A stretch of 64,000 nucleotides of DNA from Prevotella sp. UBA2444. Its GTDB lineage: Bacteria; Bacteroidota; Bacteroidia; Bacteroidales; Bacteroidaceae. A program made the translations under genes and the position numbers. Where the stretch lies: assembly GCA_002342665.1 (NCBI GenBank), contig DDQK01000010.1, positions 1 to 64,000 on the forward strand, in the 5' to 3' direction. Shown piece by piece: positions 47,085 through 55,533 of the stretch. The notes under the pieces were generated by a model, which ran no database searches, was not told the origin of the DNA, and saw only the letters and a program-made list of their open reading frames with translations. Numbering within the stretch: position 1 is the first letter of the stretch; every line of letters starts with the position of its first letter.

Positions 47085-48291
47085 TGTCTGTTCCGTATTT
47101 CTCTATCAGTTCATACGACTTGTTGAAAGACTCGAATATCGGCTCGATGTCTGTACCCATATTCTGATAGTCGTAGGTATAGGCATCAGCATCTGAGGGA
47201 ACAGCGCGATAGTATGAAAGATGATCAAGCGTCTCTTCTTTCTCTGAGATATAGCGGAGGGCACTAACCATGTCTGTACTGTGTGTTGCAATAAAGAATC
47301 TGGCTTTGGTCTTCTTGTTGAGTTCCACTAACACCTTGGCATATTCCACTATCCATTGAGGGTGCAGATGGGCTTCTGGTTCGTCAATGATAATGAGTGA
47401 ACGATCATTGATAAGTCCCTTTTTCAGGAGCAGCTGAAGAAAGGCAAATGCCTGCACACCAGTGGCACTTTGTGAAAGATCGAAAGTCTGACCATCGTTA
47501 CGCTGGTAAATCAATGTTTTCGATTGTTCTGAATATGATGCGTCGCCCTTTAAAATGTTATCCGATAGATATTTACTTATCTCTTGATTATATGCTGCAT
47601 CCTTTTGGCTGTTAATGTAATCCCATTCGCTATAAGAGAAAGGAACCTCCAGCTTCTTGGGTGTATCAATATATGTGCAGAACTTGACACTATGCAATAA
47701 AGGAACACTCTCTACGCCAGGTCCAAAGAATGTATAGCCATACTCAGAAACTGAGACTTTATTAATGATGTTATCTTCTTGTAATTCTGATGCTATCTCG
47801 TTTCCTAATTCCTTAAATGGACGATTTCTCTTCCTATCTTCATATCTGGCAATTGCTTCGTCAAATTTATCAAGTATGATATTTAGATCTTCTTTAGCTT
47901 TTATATCTATACCTAAGTTATACTTGATAATGCTGACAAGTCTTTTTGTTTTCTCATCTTGGTTAAAAGAATCTGCTAACAAGGATATACACTTTTGAGT
48001 ATTCTCACGCTCATCTTTAACTTCACCTCCAATAATTAAGCCAAAATCAGAAGGCTTTAAGGTATCATAAATTTGCTGGCAAATTTCTTCAATTGGCTGA
48101 ATTTCCAAGCTGAAAGTATTCCGATAGACATCGTCTAATGTTTTCACTTTATTAAATATCGTATAGAGCAATCTTGACAGAGTACTCTTGCCACTTCCGT
48201 TTACACCAGCGATAACGGTAATGCCATTGAGCTCAATGTCAGCACTATGAATTGCCCTGAAATCCTTAACAGATATCTTTATGTCACTCAT
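47077..48291 (-). CDS. OLD/ABC-like AAA ATPase
   Basis: 404 residues from ATG 48291 (a longer frame upstream lacks support). Walker A GVNGSGKST near 29-37, signature region LSQSATGVQAFAFLQLL, Walker B LIIIDEPEAHLHPQW, and a D-loop-His TKARFFIATHSTDMVSAL. No TOPRIM domain is attached, unlike full OLD nucleases; the nuclease-like partner is encoded next door. Related ATPases sense phage components or DNA ends in defence systems such as Septu, Gabija and PARIS. First gene of the operon. Confidence 0.88.
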   Translation of the reverse strand: MSDIKISVKDFRAIHSADIELNGITVIAGVNGSGKSTLSRLLYTIFNKVKTLDDVYRNTFSLEIQPIEEICQQIYDTLKPSDFGLIIGGEVKDERENTQKCISLLADSFNQDEKTKRLVSIIKYNLGIDIKAKEDLNIILDKFDEAIARYEDRKRNRPFKELGNEIASELQEDNIINKVSVSEYGYTFFGPGVESVPLLHSVKFCTYIDTPKKLEVPFSYSEWDYINSQKDAAYNQEISKYLSDNILKGDASYSEQSKTLIYQRNDGQTFDLSQSATGVQAFAFLQLLLKKGLINDRSLIIIDEPEAHLHPQWIVEYAKVLVELNKKTKARFFIATHSTDMVSALRYISEKEETLDHLSYYRAVPSDADAYTYDYQNMGTDIEPIFESFNKSYELIEKYGTDNG

Positions 48292-48322
48292 ATTTTGTCT
48301 ATTCTCTTTGTTTTTTCTGCTG

Positions 48323-48330
48323 CAAATATA
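48323..48330 (-). promoter_or_regulatory. Candidate -7 element of the defence operon
   Basis: TATATTTG on the minus strand, about 32 nt before the ATPase ATG at 48291. The matching upstream TTTG is poorly placed (12 nt upstream). Confidence 0.45.
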
Positions 48331-48602
48331 CAAATAATAATGTAAATAAGCGAAGCTTTATCTTTTTTTATTAGAAAAAAGAATTAAATAAATGGTTTCT
48401 GGCGAGTAGGGTGAATCCTCATGGATAATATGTGATTTCTTCAACATTTTTATTTTGATGAAAAATGAGATATCTATCACTTTTGGTGTTAAGTGATTGA
48501 ATATCAGGTTGTTTGATGGAGTGATAGTTTTTTGTTTACTATCACTGCCATCATGATGCGCTGGAATGCCTTTATAAAAAGGGGAAAACGTCATCCATAA
48601 AA

Positions 48603-48685
48603 GTAAAACAACTTGTTTTACCTTTAAAAAGATATGCTAAACGCTCCTAAAAGATAGTCTCTTTGAAAGTAAAACAAGTTGTTTT
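48603..48685. repeat. Pair of GTAAAACAA palindromes
   Basis: GTAAAACAACTTGTTTTAC (48603-48621, perfect 9-bp arms) and GTAAAACAAGTTGTTTT (48669-48685) lie 66 nt apart. They are placed after the cbiGF stop and may be terminators or protein-binding sites. Confidence 0.75.
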
Positions 48686-48768
48686 TATGAGCCTTTTTCG
48701 TCATCGCCTTGACCTTTGGTCGAGCCTGCTCATGCTCGGAAGTCGAAACGAGTTCCGGCTTCTCTTGC

Positions 48769-50544
48769 TCAATCGCAGCCCTTGCGGAAGAGGTGGGTGA
48801 AGTGGCTGGAATACAGTTCGGAGAGGCCCTGTCGGTTATCGATGGCCTCGCCTACAACGAGCATCGTGGTGAGGGTGAGATGATTGTCGTGTACCATCCG
48901 TGCCAGATCCTTCAGTTTGCCGCGATAGATCTGCTGGTCGGGCCACGTCAGATGATAGCAGGCGGCCACGGGCGTATCTTCAGGATATTCCATCAGCAGT
49001 TCGCGCTGCACGTCATCGACAATCGCGGCAGAGAGGAAGATGCACATCGTGCTCTGGCTGCGGGCCAGCAGGTGCAGTTGTTCCTTTTCTGGCATCGGCG
49101 TGCGCCCCTCGCCACGTGTCAGGATGATGGTCTGCGTCTGCTCCGGGATAGTGAACTGACTCTGCAGTTCGGCGGCAGCAGCGAGGAAGGAGGAGATGCC
49201 TGGGGTGATGTGGTAGTCCATACCGTGCTCATCGAAGAAGGCCATCTGCTCCTGTATGGCTCCGAAGATGCAGGGGTCGCCGGTGTGCAGGCGGACGATG
49301 AAGTGCCCACGGTCGTAATGCTCCTTCATCAGTTGGCATTGCTCCTCGAGGGTCATCGGGGCAGAGGAGCGCACCACGGCTCCCGGTTTGTGGCAATCGG
49401 TGAGGGCCTTGGGCACCAGAGAGCCGGCATAAAGAATAAGGTCGGCCCGTTCGAGCATTTTGCGGCCTCTAACGCTGATGAGGTCGGGGTCGCCGGGACC
49501 TGCGCCCACGATTTCGATGTGGCCGCTCTGCTCCCTGAGGTGTCTTCGGTCGATGGCCAGGGCTGCCGTCCACGTCTTGCCCTTGATTTTCGGCACAATG
49601 AGTTCCCCGTGGTTGGAGCCAAGAATGGCCGCTGCCTCGCAGACGCTCGGCGTGCCTACATGACTGGCCACGATGTCGCTCGGATGGGGCACTTTTACAT
49701 TTGCCAGTTCCTCTGCCGTAAAGAACTCAACCGTTTCGTTGTATTCATCTTCGAGCAGTCTGACGAAGGGCTCATTCTGTTTCACGTCGATTGTGCAGTA
49801 GCGGTGGGAGCAGGGTAGCAGACCGTTGTCTGCCATTGCTTCGTCCATCTGGTCGTAGATGAGTTCGTAGTCCTCAGGGAGGTGTGCCAGTCCGAAGCCA
49901 ATGGTGCCCACCATCGGCACGAAGTGCAGACAGAGCATATCGTCGGAGGCATGGCGGATGAAAGGTGACACGATGATGAGCAGTCGGAACTTCCGAGGGT
50001 CGGCTTCGCTGATGTCGTGGATGAGGGTGACGTGATCGGGCCTGGTGGCTTCGAGATAGTCGGTGCCTTCGTCACGTGCCTCTAAGAGCAGGGCCGTTGG
50101 TTCGCGGTTGACGAAGGCGAAGATACATTCGTTCATGTCGTCTTCGCTGGCGATGGGCCAGTCGAAGCGAGTCTCCAGGGTGTCGAGGGCCCATAGCCCG
50201 GAAAGGTCGCTCTGGGTGGTGATGACCGGTCTGGCACCGATGATGCCGGCGATGCGGTCTGTCAGGTCATTGGCTCCGCCGATATGGCCGCTCAGCACCG
50301 ATATGGCATTGAGGCCAAGGCTGTCGACACAGACCACGGCGGGGTCAGAGTGCTTGTCGGCGATGCAGGGGGCGATAGTGCGCACGCAGATGCCCATGGC
50401 TCCGATGAATACGAAAGCGTCGAAGTCGTGCCAGCGCTTGTCGACGTTCTGGCGACTGATAATTTCTCCCTTGAGTTGGGAGAGCAGCAGACGGGCGATG
50501 TGCTTGCCCTCCTCGCTGATCTGTATGATGGCTATTTTCTGCAT
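48769..50544 (-). CDS. cbiGF: Fusion of CbiG and CbiF (cobalt-precorrin-5A hydrolase / precorrin-4 C11-methyltransferase)
   Basis: 591 residues from ATG 50544; a frame running further upstream lies antisense-like within cbiET and is ignored. Residues 1-345 are CbiG (FIGAMGICVRTIAPCIADKH, VLSGHIGGANDLTDRIA, VGTPSVCEAAAILGSN), which opens the delta-lactone and releases acetaldehyde. From about 350 the CbiF/CobM domain follows (IEIVGAGPGDPDLISVRGRK, VRLHTGDPCIFGAIQEQM, PGISSFLAAAAELQ), adding the C11 methyl. Overlaps cbiET by 13 nt. Confidence 0.93.
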   Translation of the reverse strand: MQKIAIIQISEEGKHIARLLLSQLKGEIISRQNVDKRWHDFDAFVFIGAMGICVRTIAPCIADKHSDPAVVCVDSLGLNAISVLSGHIGGANDLTDRIAGIIGARPVITTQSDLSGLWALDTLETRFDWPIASEDDMNECIFAFVNREPTALLLEARDEGTDYLEATRPDHVTLIHDISEADPRKFRLLIIVSPFIRHASDDMLCLHFVPMVGTIGFGLAHLPEDYELIYDQMDEAMADNGLLPCSHRYCTIDVKQNEPFVRLLEDEYNETVEFFTAEELANVKVPHPSDIVASHVGTPSVCEAAAILGSNHGELIVPKIKGKTWTAALAIDRRHLREQSGHIEIVGAGPGDPDLISVRGRKMLERADLILYAGSLVPKALTDCHKPGAVVRSSAPMTLEEQCQLMKEHYDRGHFIVRLHTGDPCIFGAIQEQMAFFDEHGMDYHITPGISSFLAAAAELQSQFTIPEQTQTIILTRGEGRTPMPEKEQLHLLARSQSTMCIFLSAAIVDDVQRELLMEYPEDTPVAACYHLTWPDQQIYRGKLKDLARMVHDNHLTLTTMLVVGEAIDNRQGLSELYSSHFTHLFRKGCD

Positions 50545-51782
50545 TTTAGAATGGTGATAGGGTGATAGTCGTTGATTTGCAAGTGCATGGGTGGCTCCTG
50601 CCGCAGACCGAGTTCGCGGCAAGCTTCGTCCCAGAGCCGATGGCTGTCGGTGGTGACGCGGGGAGCCTTGACGCTGTTCATCACGATGACGCCGCCGGGG
50701 GCGAGGTAGCGGAGGGCCTTGGCCATGATTTCCTGTAAGTGTCCGCCATGGCCGCCGATGAAGATAGCATCGGGAGGGGAGGGGACTATGCCACTGCCGC
50801 AGTCTACGGAACGGAAGTCGCCGATGCGGAGGGTGATGCCGGGGGTGCCGAAGCGGCGGGCGTTCTCTTGGATGATGGCTTCGCATTCCGGGCGTATCTC
50901 GAAAGCCACGACCTGGAGGTGGGGGAACTGCAGTCGGGCCTCGATGGAGATGCTGCCCGTGCAGGCTCCGATGTCCCAAAGCACGTGGCGACGGGGCAGG
51001 TCGAGGGCTTGGAGGGTCAGTAGGCGGATGGGCATCTTCGTGATCATCTTCTCCCTGCCGTCGAGCAGGGCGAAGGCGGTGTCGGCGATGCCGAAAGGCT
51101 TGGCATCGTGTGCATCCGTGGCTACTATCACGCAGTTTGGAAGGCTGAAGTCTTTATTGACCGCCTCTTCGAGTGATAGTGTCGTGACCCTTTCTTGGGA
51201 TGGATTCCCCAGATGCTCTCCTATATATATATTATAATAGGTGAAACCGTAGTCGAGCATCCTCTGGGCGATGGCGGCAGGGGTATGCTCGCGGTCGGTG
51301 AGGATACCTATCTTCGGGGCCCGTTCTATGAGGGCTCTGTCGAACTCGTGCCAGGGGCGGCCCGTGAGTGAGACGATGCGCATGTCGTGGTAGGGCATCA
51401 GCAGGCGGTGGGCCAGCATCTGCAGCGAGTTGAAGGCAGGGTAGACGATGACCTCTGCCTCCGGCATCCTGCTGCGGATGGTGTTGGCGAAACCGAAGAA
51501 GAGAGGGTCACCGCTGGCGAATACGATGATGACCTCCCCCAACCCCTCCTGTAGGAGGGGAGTAGTTTGTTCTGTCGCCTCCACTTCTCGGTATCGCTCG
51601 AACACGGCGTCGAGTGGTACGGTGATGTCTATCCATTCTGCACCTTCAGGCAGTATCGGGGCCACGATCTCATGATGACGCTTGCCGCCGGAGAATACTC
51701 TGCCCTGACTGATGATGCTCTTCACCTCTGGCGGAAAGAAGGGCGCGGGATGGTCGGTGATGCCTATGACGATGAATCTCAT
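50532..51782 (-). CDS. cbiET: Fusion of CbiE and CbiT (precorrin-6B/7 methyltransferase-decarboxylase)
   Basis: 416 residues, equivalent to CobL. CbiE: FIVIGITDHPAPFFPPEVKS, FASGDPLFFGFANTI, AFNSLQMLAHRLLMPYHDM. CbiT from about 225: LPRRHVLWDIGACTGSISIE, ARRFGTPGITLRIGDF and FIGGHGGHLQEI. It methylates C5 and C15 and removes a carboxyl. Near residues 71-81 TPLLQEGLG is encoded by an 18-nt hairpin repeat (51543-51560). This sits in a variable loop before GDPLFFG. Start is the ATG that overlaps the cbiA stop by 4 nt. Confidence 0.93.
   Translation of the reverse strand: MRFIVIGITDHPAPFFPPEVKSIISQGRVFSGGKRHHEIVAPILPEGAEWIDITVPLDAVFERYREVEATEQTTPLLQEGLGEVIIVFASGDPLFFGFANTIRSRMPEAEVIVYPAFNSLQMLAHRLLMPYHDMRIVSLTGRPWHEFDRALIERAPKIGILTDREHTPAAIAQRMLDYGFTYYNIYIGEHLGNPSQERVTTLSLEEAVNKDFSLPNCVIVATDAHDAKPFGIADTAFALLDGREKMITKMPIRLLTLQALDLPRRHVLWDIGACTGSISIEARLQFPHLQVVAFEIRPECEAIIQENARRFGTPGITLRIGDFRSVDCGSGIVPSPPDAIFIGGHGGHLQEIMAKALRYLAPGGVIVMNSVKAPRVTTDSHRLWDEACRELGLRQEPPMHLQINDYHPITILKCRK
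51535..51570. repeat. CCCCTCC hairpin repeat inside cbiET
   Basis: CCCCTCC (51543-51549), TGTA, GGAGGGG (51554-51560), in a context (CCCCCAACCCCTCCTGTAGG) that resembles short intergenic repeats of Bacteroidetes. Here it is read in frame as TPLLQEGLG. Confidence 0.75.
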
Positions 51783-53038
51783 ATCTGATACAGGTGTGTG
51801 TAGCTGGCTAAAACGCTCTTGTAGCGGAAGACGGGTGTCGCCACGGGTTCACCCTTGGCGTTGTATACCTGGGTGATGCTCTCCGGCGACTGGCCCAGAA
51901 ACTGCGTGTAGTGGAACTCATGTCCCCGATACTCCCTGCCGTCGAGCGTGAAGCGGCGGTAGCCCAGCGACAGATGTCGGTCAGCCTTGCGGGCGGTGAT
52001 AGAGTAGGGCAGCACGCCGCACATCGGGTATTCGCCCGCGTCGGTGACGATGCTTCGGCAGAGATACATCATGCCGCCGCACTCGGCGATGATTCTTCCG
52101 CCCCGCCCGGCATAGTCGTGGATGGCCTGGCGGCAGGCTTCGTTCTGTGCCAGCGCCTCCAAATGCTTCTCGGGATAGCCGCCCGGCAGGTAGAGCAGGT
52201 CGATGCCGTTGAGGTCGGGCACTTGTGTCTCTGGGTCGAAGAATCCTATTTGTCCGAAATTATCAATGGTCTCCTGATAGATGAATGAGAAGGCCTCCTG
52301 ACTGCGTGCTACGAGGGCTCTGACTTTCCCCGGAGCAAAGTCTGACTTTCCCCGGAGCAAAGTCGGACTTTCCCCGGAGGAAACTCCCAGTTTGCTTAGG
52401 GCAGAGATTTCGACGTGTTTTCCGAGCATCTCAGAGAGCACGGATATGTCAGATGTTTTCGAAAAGTCCAGTCCCAGATAGCGTGAGCCCTGCTCGAGTT
52501 CCTGGCTCTTAGGGATGCAGCCGAGGCAGGGTGTTTGCAAGTCGTCGCACACCTGGCGGAGCATCTGTTCGTGGCGGGGCGAGCCCACCTTATTATATAT
52601 AACGCCGGCAATGCGCACATCGCTCCTGAAATGGAGGAAACCGGAGAGCAGGGCTGCCGTCGAGTAGGCTGCCGACTTGGCATCGACCACCAGCACGATG
52701 GGGATGCCGAGCACGCGGGCTATCTCTGCCGACGAGCCGCGGTCGCGGTCGTAGCCGTCGAAGAGTCCCATCATACCCTCCACGATGCAGATGTTGGCAT
52801 CACGGCCATAGCGGTCGAAGAGTTCACGAACATGCTCCGGAGTGGCCATAAAGGTATCGAGGTTGACGCTCGGACGACCGCATACCGTCGTATGGAATTT
52901 GGTGTCGATATAGTCGGGGCCGCACTTGAAGGGCTGCACGGTGTAGCCTTTCTCGCGAAAGAGTGCCATCAGCCCCCGGGCAATGGTGGTCTTGCCCGAG
53001 CCGCTGGAGGGTGCCGCTATCATGAAACTTGCATTCAT
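51779..53038 (-). CDS. cbiA: Cobyrinate a,c-diamide synthase CbiA
   Basis: 419 residues (ATG 53038; ATG 53023, MIAAPSSGSGK, is also possible). ATP-binding domain: APSSGSGKTTIARGLMALF, KCGPDYIDTKFH, VEGMMGLFDGYD. The glutamine amidotransferase domain has YLPGGYPEKHLEAL and CGGMMYLC (nucleophile Cys) plus GHEFHYTQF. It amidates the a and c side chains of cobyrinate using glutamine. Residues about 218-239, in the linker between domains, are encoded by three 22-bp tandem repeats (52321-52386), each read in a different frame, adding 22 residues without a frameshift. First gene of the leftward operon cbiA-cbiET-cbiGF. Confidence 0.94.
   Translation of the reverse strand: MNASFMIAAPSSGSGKTTIARGLMALFREKGYTVQPFKCGPDYIDTKFHTTVCGRPSVNLDTFMATPEHVRELFDRYGRDANICIVEGMMGLFDGYDRDRGSSAEIARVLGIPIVLVVDAKSAAYSTAALLSGFLHFRSDVRIAGVIYNKVGSPRHEQMLRQVCDDLQTPCLGCIPKSQELEQGSRYLGLDFSKTSDISVLSEMLGKHVEISALSKLGVSSGESPTLLRGKSDFAPGKVRALVARSQEAFSFIYQETIDNFGQIGFFDPETQVPDLNGIDLLYLPGGYPEKHLEALAQNEACRQAIHDYAGRGGRIIAECGGMMYLCRSIVTDAGEYPMCGVLPYSITARKADRHLSLGYRRFTLDGREYRGHEFHYTQFLGQSPESITQVYNAKGEPVATPVFRYKSVLASYTHLYQI
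52321..52386. repeat. Three 22-bp tandem repeats within cbiA
   Basis: Units at 52321, 52343 and 52365: two identical (TGACTTTCCCCGGAGCAAAG plus TC), the third with four changes. Total 66 bp, a multiple of three. The unit closely resembles the hairpin at 28545-28581 (CCCGGAGTAAAGTCGGACTT). Confidence 0.95.
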
Positions 53039-53043
53039 CGGGG

Positions 53044-53051
53044 CAAAGGTA
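53044..53051 (-). promoter_or_regulatory. Candidate -7 element of the cbiA operon
   Basis: TACCTTTG on the minus strand, 5 nt from the ATG at 53038. If used, the transcript would start at or inside the annotated start, favouring a leaderless message or the start at 53023. No cobalamin riboswitch is seen on this strand. Confidence 0.5.
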
Positions 53052-53095
53052 GGAAAAATATTCCATATTTATGCGGTTATAACCAAAAAGTTTTG

Positions 53096-53103
53096 TACCT
53101 TTG
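53096..53103 (+). promoter_or_regulatory. Candidate -7 element for the riboswitch-controlled operon
   Basis: TACCTTTG just before the riboswitch. The palindrome GGTTATAACC (53075-53084) covers the place where the upstream element would lie. Confidence 0.6.
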
Positions 53104-53109
53104 CACCCG

Positions 53110-53320
53110 ATTTGGCAATCAGGCGGCTGAATGTCGCCTCGATGTAAGGGAATCCGGTGAGAATCCGGGACTGTTCCTGCAGCTGTGATCTCCGATTTAG
53201 AGGTCTGCCTGTATAACGCCACTGGCGATGGAAGCCGGGAAGGTAAGGCAGACTGGAGAAAGTCAGAAGACCTGCCGTCAGAAAAGCGATAGTACATCCG
53301 CTCAGGAGTTAGCGGTGCGG
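53110..53320 (+). promoter_or_regulatory. Cobalamin riboswitch
   Basis: Shows the class features: GGGAATCCGGTGAGAATCCG, then GGACTGTTCCTGCAGCTGTG, the B12 box GCCACTGGCGATGGAAGCCG (53218-53237), and GTAAGGCAGAC pairing with GTCTGCC (53203-53209). Near the 3' end CCGCT (53298-53302) and AGCGG (53311-53315) form a hairpin whose loop contains AGGAG, a plausible output element about 20 nt before the start codon. Cobalamin binding should lower expression of the TonB receptor and cobalamin genes downstream. Confidence 0.95.
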
Positions 53321-53337
53321 AAAGCAAGACATTTGAA

Positions 53338-55533
53338 ATGAAGAAAGGACTGACAGTAGGACTGCTGGCTTTATGCGCAGTCGCGACCGTCGGGGCGCAA
53401 ACTCAGAGGGCTGGTCATCAAGCCCCGGTGAAGAGCGACGTATGGCGTTCCGACAGTCTGCAGGAGGTGGTGGTGACGGGTACCGGCACGCAGCACCTGC
53501 TGAAGGATGCCCCCGTGCAGACGGAGGTCATCACCGCCCGTATGCTCCGCAACTACGGCGGCAAGAGCCTGCAGGACATCCTCGCTGGGCTGACGGCATC
53601 GTTCGGCTTCAATGAGGACGACATGGGTTCGCAGATGCAACTCAACGGCTTGGGCAACGACTATATCCTGGTGCTCATCGACGGCAAGCGCATCCACGGC
53701 GATGTGGGCGGGCAGAACGACCTCTCGCTCATCGACCCGCACAACATCGAGAAGATTGAGATTGTGAAGGGCGCCTCGAGTGCCCTCTACGGCTCCGATG
53801 CCATCGCCGGCGTCATCAACATCATCACTAGGCGGCACGACGAGGGCCTGCTCCTGGAGAACACCACCCGTGGCGGCAGTTATGGCGACCTGCGCCAGCA
53901 CAACGGTCTGGGCTTCGCCATCGGTCGGGTGAAGAGCTATACCAACTTCCAGTTGCAACACTCCGACGGCTGGCAGAACACGGCGACGGAAGACCCTGCG
54001 CAGACGGAGTTCCTGATAGAGGACTCGCGCAACATGACCGTGAACCGCCACACCAACTGGCAGGTATCAGAGCGGCTGACCTACGAGCCTGCGAAGGGTC
54101 TCGAACTCTACGCCGAGGGCTCCACCTACTGGAAACGCATCTACCGGCCCAGCGGCAAGTATGCTGCCGTCGACGTGAAGACCTACGACATGGAGTACCG
54201 CAACCAGAGCCTGGCAGCAGGCGGCAGGTGGCTCCACGGACTGACGGCCGGCAACGGCGATGCCATCACGCTCGACGTGAACTGGGACCGTCATGCGTAC
54301 TATTATTATTTTACCGCCGTCACCCTGACCGACGGCTACGACCCACAGGGCAAATTCACGCCCTATTACCCATACTTCCCCGACGACGAGGAACTGCAGA
54401 GCGACCAGCAGCGCACGATGGCCCACCTGAAGGGCGTTTTCTCCCTGCCTGCCGACAACCGCCTGAGCGGAGGCCTGGAGTGGCGCTACGACTACCTGAA
54501 GGCCCCGATGCGCGTTGCTGGCGGCAAGGCCTCCGACCACACCGAGGCCCTCTACCTCCAGGACGAGTGGCGCTGTCCCATAAACGGCGGTAATGCCGCC
54601 GTTTCCCTCACCGGCGGCCTCCGTCTGAACCACAACGGCCAGTTCGGCTTCCGCCTTACGCCTAAACTCTCGGCCATGCTCTCCCTCGGCGATGCCGTCC
54701 GCCTGCGCGCCACCTGGAGCCAGGGCTTCAAGACCCCGACACCCAAGGAACAGCACTACCGCTACGTGCGCTATATGAACGCCACCTACCTCTACCTGGG
54801 CAACGAAGACCTCAAGCCGCAGACCTCCAACTACTTCGCCCTGAGCGGCGAGTACAACTGGCAGGGCCTGAACCTGACGGTGACGGGCTATCTGAACAAG
54901 GTGAGCGACATGATCACCCTCGTGACCATCCCCAACACGCAGGCACCGGCCGAGTATATCGTCACCTACGACCCCATTAAGACCCGCCAGTACCAGAATC
55001 TGGAGACGGCCAAGACCCGTGGCATCGACGTGAGCCTGCGCTGGCGTATCGGCCACGAGTGGCTCCTGGGAGGCAGTTATAGTTATCTAGACACCGATGC
55101 CAGGAAATACGACACGACCCACGAGCGGCTGGTAGACGTCACCATCGACGGCACGGCACACCACAAAGGCAGTTGTTTTGCCACCTGGAGCCATGACTTC
55201 TCGAAGGCCTACCATGCCGGCGTCGGCATCTACGGGCGTATGTCGTCGAAGCGCTACTATCAGATCAACGGCGACGGCAAGGGCTACCAGATATGGCGCA
55301 TCAGCACCAACCACGAGTTGCCTCTCAGCAAGAAGTGGCTGCTGCGCCTGGAGGCCGGCATCGACAACATCTTCAACTACGTCGACCGCACGCCCCACGG
55401 ACTGCACCTGGGCACGACCAGTCCCGGGCGCACCGTCTACGGTACGCTGACCCTCAGGTTCGCCCAAGGCAAGAAACTGAAATTCACTAACAATAAGTTT
55501 AATTCCAAATCAAACGACAATGAACAAGATTAA
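53338..55533 (+). CDS. TonB-dependent receptor (BtuB-like)
   Basis: 731 residues: signal peptide (VGLLALCAVATVGAQTQ), plug domain (LQEVVVTGTGTQHLLKDAPV as TonB box region, YGGKSLQDILAGL, LIDGKRIHGDVGG, IEKIEIVKGASSALYGSDAI, AGVINIITRR) and a 22-strand type barrel ending in TLTLRF and a Lys-rich tail. The riboswitch directly upstream indicates corrinoid as substrate, though cobalt or other metal import is possible. Its 3' end overlaps cbiK by 14 nt. Confidence 0.93.
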   Translation: MKKGLTVGLLALCAVATVGAQTQRAGHQAPVKSDVWRSDSLQEVVVTGTGTQHLLKDAPVQTEVITARMLRNYGGKSLQDILAGLTASFGFNEDDMGSQMQLNGLGNDYILVLIDGKRIHGDVGGQNDLSLIDPHNIEKIEIVKGASSALYGSDAIAGVINIITRRHDEGLLLENTTRGGSYGDLRQHNGLGFAIGRVKSYTNFQLQHSDGWQNTATEDPAQTEFLIEDSRNMTVNRHTNWQVSERLTYEPAKGLELYAEGSTYWKRIYRPSGKYAAVDVKTYDMEYRNQSLAAGGRWLHGLTAGNGDAITLDVNWDRHAYYYYFTAVTLTDGYDPQGKFTPYYPYFPDDEELQSDQQRTMAHLKGVFSLPADNRLSGGLEWRYDYLKAPMRVAGGKASDHTEALYLQDEWRCPINGGNAAVSLTGGLRLNHNGQFGFRLTPKLSAMLSLGDAVRLRATWSQGFKTPTPKEQHYRYVRYMNATYLYLGNEDLKPQTSNYFALSGEYNWQGLNLTVTGYLNKVSDMITLVTIPNTQAPAEYIVTYDPIKTRQYQNLETAKTRGIDVSLRWRIGHEWLLGGSYSYLDTDARKYDTTHERLVDVTIDGTAHHKGSCFATWSHDFSKAYHAGVGIYGRMSSKRYYQINGDGKGYQIWRISTNHELPLSKKWLLRLEAGIDNIFNYVDRTPHGLHLGTTSPGRTVYGTLTLRFAQGKKLKFTNNKFNSKSNDNEQD

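Larger units (their letters stand above)
48292..48768. other. Intergenic region between cobalamin and defence operons
   Basis: 477 nt, AT-rich to about 48680. It holds the candidate defence-operon promoter and two GTAAAACAA palindromes. No convincing gene was seen; a 78-codon minus-strand frame at 48358-48594 has no features. Confidence 0.6.

Noticed and set aside
48709-49818. Long plus-strand ORF (369 codons)
   Set aside because: It is antisense to cbiGF, has no recognisable domain, and cbiGF is well supported by motifs.
50545-50979. N-terminal extension of the cbiGF frame
   Set aside because: This stretch is out of frame within cbiET and reads as His/Arg/Pro-rich noise; CbiG begins at ATG 50544.
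53039-53097. Riboswitch on the minus strand for the cbiA operon
   Set aside because: The B12 box and conserved core read only on the plus strand, and too little space remains before cbiA.
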